From contig NZ_SMKD01000014.1 of the NCBI RefSeq assembly GCF_004348595.1, forward strand, positions 1-64,000: a DNA stretch of 64,000 bases, written 5' to 3'. The position numbers and the translations under genes were made by a program. Below the pieces are notes generated by a model. That model did not search any database and had not been told where the DNA came from. It worked only from the letters and a program-made list of their open reading frames with translations. Position 1 is the stretch's first letter. Each line of letters starts with the position of its first letter. This document shows, one piece after another, positions 8,257-16,718 of the stretch. This stretch comes from Micromonospora sp. KC723 (GTDB lineage Bacteria; Actinomycetota; Actinomycetes; Mycobacteriales; Micromonosporaceae).

Positions 8257-9693
8257 TCAGGGCTGCCCGCCCCGGTCATGCGTGGCCAGCGGCAGGCGGA
8301 TCCGTACGGTCAGCCCGCCTCCGCCGGGTCCGGCGGGGAGTGCGGTTACGGTTCCGCCGTGCGCGGCGACGATCTCCCGCGTGATGGCCAGCCCGAGGCC
8401 GCTGCCGCCGTCGGCCCGCGACCTGCTGTCGTCGAGTCGGACAAACCGCTCGAAGATCCGGTGACGCTCGTCGGCTGGTACGCCGGGGCCGTCGTCCCCG
8501 ACATCGAGGTAGCCGTCGGGGCCTTCGGCCCAGACCCGCAGGACCACCTCGGCGCGCGCGTGGCGGGCGGCGTTGTCGGTGAGATTGCGCAGTGCCCGTC
8601 CGAGGTCGTGCGCGTCGCCGGTGACGCGGGCCGGGCTGATCTGCGTACGTACCAGCAGGTCGGGGTGGCGTACGGCGAGACCGTTCCGCTCGGTGTACGC
8701 CAGGTCGTCCAGGTCGACATCCTCCCGGCGCGGCGACAGGCCGTGCTCGTCGACCCGGGCCAGCAGCAACAGGTCCGAGACCAACCGACCGAGCCGTTCG
8801 GTCTCCCGCCGCATGAGTTGTACGTGGTGGCCGGTCGAACCGGGCAACTCGGTCAGGGCGAGGCGCTCCAGACCGGCCTGGATGGTGGCGAGCGGACTGC
8901 GCAGCTCGTGACTGGCGTCGGCGACGAACCGCCGCTGGCTGCGGGCGGCGACCTCCAAGCGGTCGAGCATGCCGTTCATCGTCTCGGCAAGCGCTGCCAC
9001 CTCGTCGTGGGTGCCCGGCACCGGCACCCGGGCGTGCAGGTCACGCGCGGTGATGCCGGCGACCCGGCTACGAATGGCCTCGACCGGGCGCAGGGACCGC
9101 CCGACGAACCAGAACGTCGCCACGCCGACGACCACCAGCAGGATCGGCATTCCGGTGACGAGGACGGCGGTGACCACCTCCACGCTCTCGTTGACCGGTC
9201 GCAGGGACTGGCCGACGAGCACCGTACGGGGGCCGGCGGCGGTCGCCACTGCCGTGGCGACGATCCGGAACGGGTCTTCGCCGGCCACCGGAAGCACCCG
9301 CTGCTCCCGCAGACTCCGCCCGGTGGCCGGGCGCAGCGGTGACAGCGGGGCCTCGCCGGTCAGCACCGGCGAGGCGGCCTCCACCCGGCCGGCCGGGTCG
9401 AGGACCTGCACCACGGTCTGATCACCCGGGCCCGACCGGAGCAACTGCGTGACCTGCTGCTGGTCGCCGCCAGCGACGGCCGCCGCCACATCAGCGGCCC
9501 GCTGGCTCGCCGCGTCGTCGACGTTGCCGATCAGGGCCAGGCGGGCGACGAAGATGAAGATCGCGGCGCTGACCGCCAACGCGACGGCCACCACCACGGC
9601 GGCGGCCAGCGCCAGGCGCAGGCGTACGCCCATCCACCGCCGGACCCACCCGGCAGCGGCCAGGGCCGTTCGGCGCCAGCGGCGGTCAGCCAC
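8257..9693 (-). CDS. Sensor histidine kinase
   Basis: A 478-residue membrane sensor. Two transmembrane helices (about 24-50 and 172-197) flank an extracytoplasmic sensor of some 120 residues. HAMP follows (198-250), then HisKA with the phospho-acceptor His262 in FVADASHELRSPL, then the ATPase domain: N box LRNLTDNAARHA, G1 DVGDDGPGVP and G2 GGSGLGLAI. The GTG start overlaps the end of the response-regulator gene by 8 bases, so the pair is co-translated. The arrangement resembles small envelope-stress kinases. The stimulus is unknown; the neighbouring PAP2 and DedA genes hint at the cell envelope. Confidence 0.93.
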   Translation of the reverse strand: MADRRWRRTALAAAGWVRRWMGVRLRLALAAAVVVAVALAVSAAIFIFVARLALIGNVDDAASQRAADVAAAVAGGDQQQVTQLLRSGPGDQTVVQVLDPAGRVEAASPVLTGEAPLSPLRPATGRSLREQRVLPVAGEDPFRIVATAVATAAGPRTVLVGQSLRPVNESVEVVTAVLVTGMPILLVVVGVATFWFVGRSLRPVEAIRSRVAGITARDLHARVPVPGTHDEVAALAETMNGMLDRLEVAARSQRRFVADASHELRSPLATIQAGLERLALTELPGSTGHHVQLMRRETERLGRLVSDLLLLARVDEHGLSPRREDVDLDDLAYTERNGLAVRHPDLLVRTQISPARVTGDAHDLGRALRNLTDNAARHARAEVVLRVWAEGPDGYLDVGDDGPGVPADERHRIFERFVRLDDSRSRADGGSGLGLAITREIVAAHGGTVTALPAGPGGGGLTVRIRLPLATHDRGGQP

Positions 9694-10363
9694 CGTCGGC
9701 CGCCAGGCGGTATCCCACGCCGCGCTCGGTCTGGATCGCGGTACGACCGAACGGCTGGTCGATCTTCTTCCGTAGGTAGCCGACGTACACCTCGACGATG
9801 TTCGGGTCGCCGTCGAAGTTCGCGTCCCAGACGTTGTTGATGATCGCCCGCTTCGAGACCACGTCCCCCCGGTGCCGCATCAGGAACTCGAGCAGCGCGA
9901 ACTCCCGGGCGGTGACCTTGATCTGCGTCGAGCCCCTGGCCACCTGGCGCCGGGCGGGATCGACGCTCAGGTCCCCGGCGACCAGCACGACCGGACGTAC
10001 CGGGGCGCCCCGCCGGACCAGTGCCCGTAGCCGGGCCACCAGCACCAGGAAGGAGAACGGTTTGGTGAGGTAGTCGTCCGCACCGAGATCGAGGGCGTCG
10101 ACCTGGTCGTACTCTCCGTCCTTCGCGGTGAGCATCAGGACGGGAGTCCAGACGTCGCGTTCGCGCAGCTGCCGGCAGACCTCGTAACCGCTCATACCGG
10201 GCAGCATGACGTCCAGGATGATCACGTCGTACGGGTTCTCGGTGGCCGCCCAGAGCCCGTCCACTCCGCTGTGCTCGACGTCGACGGCGAATCCCTCGTC
10301 GACCAGGCCGCTCCGGACGATCTCGGCGAGGCTCGTCTCGTCCTCGACCACCAGCACGCGCAC
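9686..10363 (-). CDS. OmpR/PhoB-family response regulator
   Basis: A 225-residue two-domain regulator. The receiver domain (1-120) has the acidic pocket VVEDE at 6-10, the phosphorylation site Asp51 in VIILDVMLPG, and the conserved Lys after LTKPF. A winged helix-turn-helix of the OmpR type follows (GDLSVDPARRQVARG, EFALLEFLMRHRG, VEVYVGYLRKKID, GVGYRL). The GTG start has GGAGG at good spacing. It is the first gene of the pair with the kinase and acts as a DNA-binding transcription factor. Confidence 0.95.
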   Translation of the reverse strand: MRVLVVEDETSLAEIVRSGLVDEGFAVDVEHSGVDGLWAATENPYDVIILDVMLPGMSGYEVCRQLRERDVWTPVLMLTAKDGEYDQVDALDLGADDYLTKPFSFLVLVARLRALVRRGAPVRPVVLVAGDLSVDPARRQVARGSTQIKVTAREFALLEFLMRHRGDVVSKRAIINNVWDANFDGDPNIVEVYVGYLRKKIDQPFGRTAIQTERGVGYRLAADGG

Positions 10364-10498
10364 TCCGTACCTCCTCCGGCCGCCCGGCCGTCACCGGCCC
10401 GCACCGGTCGACACGTCTCCTACCAGGGTTATCCAGGACCGCTGAGTTTTCGCTGAGACTTCCGGAGAAGTGCGACTTCATCCAACGGACGGAAACGG

Positions 10499-10895
10499 TC
10501 ACGGAGCATCAGCACGCCCCGCCGGCTCCGCGTCGCACGCCGAGTCGAACATCAGCTCGGCGGTCAGGGCGTCGTCATCGGCCGGCGGCCACGGCTCCAC
10601 CACGGTCACCTCCGTTCGTGCGGGTCGCCGCCGCTCCGAGGAACGGGGCCAGCGCCGGGCACTCGCGCAGCCGGCGCAGGCAGCGGGCCTGGGTGGCCCG
10701 ATGCTGCCGACCGGCATGCCCAGCCGTTCGGCGATCTCCCGGTAGCTCGGCGGCGGGTCGGCCGTCAGCTCCCGCGCCCCGGACGCGGCGGGCCCGGACG
10801 AGGAACTGCTGCGCGCGGAGCGGCGGCAGGCGCTGCGGGAGGGCTTCGCGCAGCTACCGCCGCGCTGTCAGGAGCTGCTGTCGCTGGGCGGCTGT
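10499..10895. pseudogene. Sigma-70 factor gene broken by inversion, plus frameshift
   Basis: Two pieces of one sigma-factor gene lie side by side on opposite strands. On the plus strand (about 10780-10890) the reading DEELLRAERRQALREGFAQL and PPRCQELLSL is the linker and first helix of sigma region 4. On the minus strand, from about 10770 downward, TADPPPSYREIAERLGMPVG followed by SIGP is the rest of region 4 with its helix-turn-helix; after SIGP one base is missing and the frame moves to QARCLRRLRECPALAPFLGA. A 36-codon minus-strand reading (10609-10499, starting VTVVEPWPP) follows with a ribosome site, as is usual for the small gene behind such sigma factors. The 5' part (region 2) is absent. 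Confidence 0.6.
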
Positions 10896-10973
10896 AACGC
10901 AACCGCCGGCCCGGCCGATATAAGCGGCAGACAGACTTTCGTCGGTCTTCCCTCCAAAGAAAGGGGAACCCGC

Positions 10974-13900
10974 GTGTCCATCAAGACACGAGGCGCCCTC
11001 GTCACGGCCGGTGTCGTGACACTCGCCCTGATCGTCGCCACCCCACCGGGCACCGCCGGCGCGGTGACCTCGGCAACGGTGACGGTCGCCACCGTCGGCG
11101 GCAATCCCGTGAAGAACGGCAGGGTGTCGGCACCGTTGTCGGGTACGGTCGCGGTCGCCGGGAGGGCCAACCCCTCCGCCACGATCCCCGCCCCCTCGCC
11201 GACGCCGCTGGTCGCCGACGCCGGTGACAGCGCGTTCGTCGCCGCCGGCGAGCGTGCCGTCCTGCTCGGCTCGGCGTACGGCGGCACCGCCCCCTACCAG
11301 TTCACCTGGTCCAGCCCGAACGGCAAACTCGTCAGCCCCGACGCGTCCAGCACCGAGCTGGACACCGCCGGCCTGGCCGCGGGCAGCTACCCGGTGACCC
11401 TGACCGTGCGCGACGCAGCCGGGAAGTCCAGTTCGGACAGCGTACGCGTGGTGGTCTTCCGGTCCGGCCAGACCACGCTGCTGGACCGGACCGACAGCGA
11501 CCTCACCCCGGGAACCGTCGCGACCGGGGAGCGGCTGGAGTTCGGCTTCACGGTGCCGACCGGGACCCGGCGGATCACCGTCAAGCTCTCCTTCACCAAC
11601 GCCGCCAACGACTACGACCTGGAGGTGTACGACCCGACAGGCGTCCGGGTGGCGTCGTCCGGCGCGTCTGCCGGACAGCCGGAGGAGGCGGTGGTTTCCT
11701 CGCCCTCGCCCGGTGCCTGGCGGGCGGTCGCGGTCAAGTTCGCCACCGTGCCGCCGGAGCAGGTACGGGTCGTGGTGACCGGCGAGACCGGTGCCACCGA
11801 CCCGCGGCCCGAGGTGGTGTCCGGCGGGCCCTACGCGTTCGCGACCGGTGCCGAGCAGGCGCTGCGCGGCACGGTCCGCGGCGGAGCAGCGCCGGTCGTC
11901 GCGGGCTGGGACCTCGACGGCGACGGGGTGTTCGAGAGCGCTGGCGGCTCGGTTACCGCACACCTGCCCGAGGGGCGGCACCTCGTGACGCTGAAGGCCA
12001 CCGACGCGGCGGGACTCGAACGGCGCGAGACCACCAGCGTCCTGGTGGCCGACCCGGCGGTGATCGCTTCGAAGACCACACCGCTGACCGTGATCGGCAT
12101 CGCCGACACCGGCATCAACCCGTACCACCTCGAATTCTCCGCGCAGACCTACCCGGACCCGGACGTTCTCGCGCTGACCAAGAACTTCACCCGGCACCCC
12201 AGCGACTACATCCCCGGCTATCCGAAGGACGCCAAGGCGCTGGACATCACGCTCGGCCGAGGCTACTTCCCGCCGGAGGACACGAAGCTCTGGTCGGGCA
12301 ACACCACGATCCAGCCGGGCTCGATGTACTGGATCCCCGGCACGAAGATCATCGGAGCGGTGGACTCCGGCGGCTCGACCGGGGTCACCTCATCCGACGA
12401 CCCGCATCCGATCCTGGACGACAACGGGCACGGCTCCGGGTCGGCCTCGGTCTCCGCGGGCAACCGGTACGGCTACTGTCCGACCTGCCTGCTGGTCGTG
12501 GTCGAGGCACTGGACGAATCCGTCGTGGCCCAACTGCCCTGGGTCGACATCTCCAGCAACTCGTTCGGCTACGTCGGCGGCGCGCCCGTCGGTCCGGTCT
12601 CCAACGGCCAGGAGGTGACCAAGCGGGCGGCGGAACGCGGCCAGACCACCCTGTTCGCCGCCGGCAACGGGGTCGGCAACGCGTTCGACGTTCCGGTGAG
12701 CACCTGGCACTCCGACCAGACCGGCCCGGACTGGAACATCACCGTGGGCGCGATCCGACGCGACAACCAGCGGGCGATCGTCGGTGACGGCATCCCGGTA
12801 CACCTGTCGTCCTGGGGTGACGGCAACCTGCCCTCAGCCTGCCGGTCCGGCACCGTCGGTCAGTGCGCCTTCGGCGGCACCTCCGCCGCCACGCCGTACA
12901 CCGCAGGGGTTTTCGGCGCGGTGCTCGGCCAGGTTCGCGCCGCTCTCGGCGACGGCGCCGCGGGGCAGCGCCCCGGACAGGCGGTGGCGGTGGGCGTGCC
13001 CCGCACGGAGAGCGTCTACCTCGCCGACGGCAAGCTGACCCGCGACGAGCTGCGGCAAGCCGTACTCAAGAGCGCGCTGCCGCTCGGGCGGGACAACACC
13101 GGGGCGCCGTACGCGTACCCGCTGACCGCGCCGTACACGGGCGAGCCGAACGTGCTCTTCGAGGGGTACGGTGCCGCCACCCCGGCAGCCGCCCAGCGGG
13201 CGATCGCCGTCCTGCTCGGCGAGACGCAACTGCCCGAGCGGCCGTTCGAGGACCAGTTCTTCGCGTACGACCGGGCCGTGCGGGACACGCTGTGGGGTGG
13301 CTTCGACCGCGACGGCGACGGCAAGGCCGACTCCTCGGCGCTCGCCAGCGGGCTCGGCGTGGACCTCGCCGACGTGGCCACGTCCGCCGGCGCGCTGTCC
13401 GTACTGCAGAAGGTCGCGGCGGCCACGTCGCCCGCGGCACAATCCAGGCTCCAGCCGCTCGGTGACAACACCCTGTCGTACTGGCTGCACCGCCGTGTCG
13501 CGTCGACACCCGGCGTGACGGGCTGCGCGGCGACGAACAACGAGCAGTACATGGACCGCGCCAACCGCCCGGGCGACCTGGAACCCTGCTTCGAGTCCCG
13601 GGTCACGTCGGTGGTCGCGGCGTTCCGGCCGGTGGGCATCTTCGCCGGTACGGACACCCTCGACGCACCGCTGCCCGCCGGGTCGACGGTCAACGTGGAG
13701 CTGTACATCGCCGGTGAGACACCCACCGTGATCCGGCCGGTCGGCGTACTCATGGCCACCGACCGCGAGATCGGCACCGGCGAAGGGCTGGCCCAGCCGG
13801 TGCTCGGCAGCGGGCCGGGCGGCGCGGCCTGCGCCACCCTCGGCGAGACCTGCTGGACCCGGTACGCCTTCTCGTACCGCACCACCCGGCCGGCGTTCAC

Positions 13901-14546
13901 CGGGGAGCAGCTCACGTTCCAGGTGCAACTGCTCGGAGCGCGGTCGTGGGCATTCGGGTTCGAAGGCCAGCACGCTTCCCGCGTACAGATCACGCCCGCG
14001 CCGCTGCCCCCGGCCGGGCTGGATTTCGGGGTGACGGTCGACTCGCCGGCGGGCGGGAGTGCGGTGTCCGAGGACGAGACGGTGTTGGCCGGCGGGAGGT
14101 ACGCGGTCCCTGACCTGGGCGAGGACCCGACCGGCGCGGGCGACCACCCGAGCCAGCGCCGGGTCGAGGTATCCGTCGACGACGCGTCGTTCGGCAACCC
14201 GGTGAAGGCGGTGCTCGACCCGGCGACCGGCACCTGGTCGCTGTCGCTCGGCAGGCTGCCGGTTGGTGAGCACACCATCTACGCCCGGGCGCGTGTGGAC
14301 AGCACCACGTCGGCGGTTACGGCGAGCACGTTCAGGGTGGCACCGAACGCGGTGGTGCAGTGGCAGGTGGTGGACCGCAACGGCGCGGCCGACCACACCG
14401 GGTGGCGGGCAGTCGAGGGTCTGACGGACTGGACCTTCAACGTCGACACCCACAGGTACGACTCCGGCCCGAAGATGATCCTGGTCCGCTTGGTCGAGCG
14501 GGACATCGAGACGGCACGCGACGCCGTGCAGGTCAGGTTCCGTTAG
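10974..14546 (+). CDS. Large secreted S8 subtilisin-like serine peptidase
   Basis: A 1190-residue exported protease. A Sec signal peptide covers about residues 1-30 (ALVTAGVVTLALIVATPPGT, ending near AGA). PKD-like and other beta-sandwich domains occupy roughly 60-360 (GGTAPYQFTWSSPNGKL, AGWDLDGDGVFES). The subtilase domain spans about 365-740 with the triad Asp378 (IADTGIN), His486 (DNGHGSG) and Ser637 (FGGTSAATP) and the oxyanion Asn in FAAGNGVGN. The C-terminal 400 residues are further beta-rich modules. GGGGAA precedes the GTG start. It is preceded by a broken sigma gene and followed by a strong terminator, so it is a single-gene unit. Its substrate is unknown. Confidence 0.9.
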   Translation: MSIKTRGALVTAGVVTLALIVATPPGTAGAVTSATVTVATVGGNPVKNGRVSAPLSGTVAVAGRANPSATIPAPSPTPLVADAGDSAFVAAGERAVLLGSAYGGTAPYQFTWSSPNGKLVSPDASSTELDTAGLAAGSYPVTLTVRDAAGKSSSDSVRVVVFRSGQTTLLDRTDSDLTPGTVATGERLEFGFTVPTGTRRITVKLSFTNAANDYDLEVYDPTGVRVASSGASAGQPEEAVVSSPSPGAWRAVAVKFATVPPEQVRVVVTGETGATDPRPEVVSGGPYAFATGAEQALRGTVRGGAAPVVAGWDLDGDGVFESAGGSVTAHLPEGRHLVTLKATDAAGLERRETTSVLVADPAVIASKTTPLTVIGIADTGINPYHLEFSAQTYPDPDVLALTKNFTRHPSDYIPGYPKDAKALDITLGRGYFPPEDTKLWSGNTTIQPGSMYWIPGTKIIGAVDSGGSTGVTSSDDPHPILDDNGHGSGSASVSAGNRYGYCPTCLLVVVEALDESVVAQLPWVDISSNSFGYVGGAPVGPVSNGQEVTKRAAERGQTTLFAAGNGVGNAFDVPVSTWHSDQTGPDWNITVGAIRRDNQRAIVGDGIPVHLSSWGDGNLPSACRSGTVGQCAFGGTSAATPYTAGVFGAVLGQVRAALGDGAAGQRPGQAVAVGVPRTESVYLADGKLTRDELRQAVLKSALPLGRDNTGAPYAYPLTAPYTGEPNVLFEGYGAATPAAAQRAIAVLLGETQLPERPFEDQFFAYDRAVRDTLWGGFDRDGDGKADSSALASGLGVDLADVATSAGALSVLQKVAAATSPAAQSRLQPLGDNTLSYWLHRRVASTPGVTGCAATNNEQYMDRANRPGDLEPCFESRVTSVVAAFRPVGIFAGTDTLDAPLPAGSTVNVELYIAGETPTVIRPVGVLMATDREIGTGEGLAQPVLGSGPGGAACATLGETCWTRYAFSYRTTRPAFTGEQLTFQVQLLGARSWAFGFEGQHASRVQITPAPLPPAGLDFGVTVDSPAGGSAVSEDETVLAGGRYAVPDLGEDPTGAGDHPSQRRVEVSVDDASFGNPVKAVLDPATGTWSLSLGRLPVGEHTIYARARVDSTTSAVTASTFRVAPNAVVQWQVVDRNGAADHTGWRAVEGLTDWTFNVDTHRYDSGPKMILVRLVERDIETARDAVQVRFR

Positions 14547-14617
14547 CCGTACGCCGGTCGCCGGCCGGGTTGGTCAGCTTCTTGGCCCGGCGAGTGTCGT
14601 CCCACGTGCCTGATCAG

Positions 14618-14655
14618 AGCGTCCCCCACGTAGCTCCTGCTAGGTGGGGGACGCT
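14618..14655 (+). terminator. Rho-independent-type terminator after the subtilase
   Basis: A perfect 12-base stem, AGCGTCCCCCAC (14618-14629) and GTGGGGGACGCT (14644-14655), with a 14-base loop, 70 bases after the peptidase stop. There is no long U tract, as is usual in actinomycetes. It could also serve transcripts from the other strand. Confidence 0.75.
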
Positions 14656-14688
14656 TCGCTCTGTCACTCCGCTCCTGGGAGCGGGCTG

Positions 14689-15120
14689 TCAACTGGCACC
14701 ATTGGCGAACCGAACCCCCAACACCGCCGTACCGGCCGCCGACGGGGCGAAGCCGGCCGGCAGGTTGACCCCGACGCTGTTGACGTGCAACGCGGTGTCG
14801 GTGAGCTGGCTGCCGTTGAACAGCCGCCGCACCGGTGGGGTGACCAGAACCGGCACGCCGCCCCTGTCCCGCACCTGACCGACCGTGGAGGTGAGGTTGC
14901 TGCGGAAGGCCGACGCGGTCCGCACCGGCCGACACGTGCCGGGGCAGGACCTGTCCCCACCCGGTGTACGGGGCGGTCGGCTGGTCGAAGAACCGTAAAG
15001 TCGCCGGCCAGGCAGACGCCGAGCGGATTGCTGGCCGCCTGGACGGTCAGACCGGACAGTGTCGGCGCGGCCCCGGCGAAAGGTGATGCTCGACCCCGGG
15101 TAACCGGCGCCCACCAATCG
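14689..15120 (-). pseudogene. Decayed rhamnogalacturonan acetylesterase (CE12) with CBM tail
   Basis: Read on the minus strand in shifting frames, the region contains successive family landmarks of SGNH rhamnogalacturonan acetylesterases: LAGDFTV (normally GDSTV, the nucleophile block, here Ser changed to Phe), then DQPTAPYTGWGQVLPRHVSA, then RDRGGVPVLVTPPVRRLFNG and SQLTDT. It then jumps to GTAVLGVRFANGAS and a stop, which is the CBM35 core seen in the intact enzymes at 52-64 kb. The catalytic middle is deleted and the nucleophile is lost, so it is non-functional. It marks an older copy of the pectin-degrading gene set. Confidence 0.6.
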
Positions 15121-15184
15121 GCAGATTGGAATGGCTTGGGCCGGGGTGCCGGAACCGGCCCGGCCGGGGGGTGCGCAGCCCGGC

Positions 15185-15985
15185 TCAGCCCGGCAGGTCG
15201 CCGGCGGACGGCGGCAGCCCGGGCAGCACCGGCAGCAGCGTCGGTGCGCCCGACGGCGGCAGCAGGGTGGGCAGGGGCAGCGAGCCGCCGTCTGGGAGAG
15301 GGGTGCGACCACCCGGCGTCGGCGAGGGCGCCGGCGAGGTGAGCTTGGGGGTCGTGCCGCCGGGGGCAGGTTCCCGGGTCAGGGTGGGGCCGGGCGTCGG
15401 GATGCCCGCGGAGGGCACGCCGGGCGATCGCGTCGACAGCGCCTCGAGCAGGTCACGGTGCACCGCGTCGAGTTCGGCGCCCAGGCGGGCGGTGGTGGCG
15501 GGATCGTCGATCGCCGGGAGGTCGCCGCGCGCCCGGTCCACCAGCTGCCGCGCATTGTCGAGCTGACCCGAGTCGACGGCGGCGCGGGCGCGGACGAGGC
15601 TGTCCTCGACGCTGCGTACCTCGGCCTGCCCCGGATACAACACGCGGGTCAGCGACCACAGCGGGCTGCCCGGCCCGGCCGTACGGCTGGCCACGCCCAG
15701 CCCGACGGCGAGGGCGGCGAGGGCGACCACGGCTGCGGCGACCCGCAGGAACCGGCCCCCGAGCCGCGCCGGCGTGGCCGCAGGCGTGGCGGCCCACGGA
15801 TCGACGGCGGGCGGGGCCTCCTGCGGATCAGCGCCGAGATCGGCGTGCCAGGCAGCCAGCATCGAGGCGAGGTCGTCGCCGGCCGGGACCGGCTCGCCGC
15901 GGCCGAGCGCGTCGAGCAGCCGGTCGTCCCGGGCGATCGTCGCCAGGTCCAGCTCCTCGCCGCCGTCGGGCCTGTGCTCCCTCAT
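15185..15985 (-). CDS. Anti-sigma factor, RsdA-like
   Basis: A 266-residue single-pass membrane protein. The N-terminal cytoplasmic part (LDLATIARDDRLLDALGRGE, then DLASMLAAWHADL) matches the sigma-binding region of RsdA, the SigD anti-sigma factor. A transmembrane helix spans about 80-100, followed by a 70-residue helical region (SLVRARAAVDSGQLDNARQL) and a long Pro/Thr/Ser-rich extracytoplasmic tail. It overlaps the sigma gene by 4 bases, the normal arrangement for a sigma/anti-sigma pair. It would hold the sigma factor inactive at the membrane until cleaved. Confidence 0.85.
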   Translation of the reverse strand: MREHRPDGGEELDLATIARDDRLLDALGRGEPVPAGDDLASMLAAWHADLGADPQEAPPAVDPWAATPAATPARLGGRFLRVAAAVVALAALAVGLGVASRTAGPGSPLWSLTRVLYPGQAEVRSVEDSLVRARAAVDSGQLDNARQLVDRARGDLPAIDDPATTARLGAELDAVHRDLLEALSTRSPGVPSAGIPTPGPTLTREPAPGGTTPKLTSPAPSPTPGGRTPLPDGGSLPLPTLLPPSGAPTLLPVLPGLPPSAGDLPG

Positions 15986-16560
15986 GCCGCCACCTCGCCG
16001 AGTGTGTCGCCTGCCAGCGTACGGAGGCGGGCGAGCGCCCGGGACTGGGCCACCCGGACCGCGGCCGCGGTCATGCCCACGATCGTGCCCACCTCCTCGG
16101 CGGACAGGCCGACCGCCACCCGCAGGACGACGATCTCCCGCTGCGCCTCCGGCAGGCGGTTGAGCAGCACCGTCAGTCGGCGGGCGAGGTCGGTGGCGAC
16201 GGCTCGCTGCTCCGGCCCCGGCTGCGTGTCCGGTGTCTCCAGCGGCGGTTCGGCGGCGGAGACGGTGGCGGCACGTACCGCCGCCCGCTGCGCGTCGGCC
16301 ACCTTGTGCCCGGCGATTGCGTAGACGAACGCCGAGAACGGCGTGCCCTGGTCGCGGTATCGCGGCAGGGCGCGAAGCACCGCGAGGCAGATCTCCTGGG
16401 CGACGTCGTCCGCGGTGGTGTACCCGCCGCCGATGCGACCCAGCCGCGCCCGGCAGTAGCGCACGAGCCCGGGCCGGACCTCGGCGAGCAGGGCCGCGAG
16501 GGCCGTCTGGTCGCCGCGGGCGGCCCGGTGCACGAGCTCGGGCTCGGTCGTGGTGGTCAT
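15982..16560 (-). CDS. SigD/ShbA-like ECF sigma factor
   Basis: A 192-residue group 4 sigma factor. Region 2 (residues 5-80: VRPGLVRYCRARLG, TTADDVAQEICLAVLRALPR, FSAFVYAIAGHKVADAQR) and region 4 (125-185: LPEAQREIVVLRVAVGLSAE, MTAAAVRVAQSRALARL) are complete. The sequence and the partner gene match the SigD (Mycobacterium)/ShbA (Streptomyces) type, which drives housekeeping-related genes such as the principal sigma factor gene. It is divergent from the mce operon with a 158-base gap containing several GTAAC motifs on its own strand, possibly self-regulation. Confidence 0.88.
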   Translation of the reverse strand: MTTTTEPELVHRAARGDQTALAALLAEVRPGLVRYCRARLGRIGGGYTTADDVAQEICLAVLRALPRYRDQGTPFSAFVYAIAGHKVADAQRAAVRAATVSAAEPPLETPDTQPGPEQRAVATDLARRLTVLLNRLPEAQREIVVLRVAVGLSAEEVGTIVGMTAAAVRVAQSRALARLRTLAGDTLGEVAA

Positions 16561-16718
16561 CGCGTCGGGGGCACCTTCGTTACCAGCGGGTTACGGGGCA
16601 CGGTATCGAGCCCTGCCCTTCTTGCATAGCTCACGGTCGGTGCGCGGCCATCACCCAAAGTAGTTGTTACGCCCGAGCGGGCCGCCGCGATGTCCCAGTA
16701 GCGAGAGGGGAGGGGCGC

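Noticed and set aside
12834-14453. 539-codon minus-strand frame opposite the subtilase
   Set aside because: Low-complexity Arg/Gly/Val translation with no domain; the plus strand holds the catalytic Ser and later beta domains.
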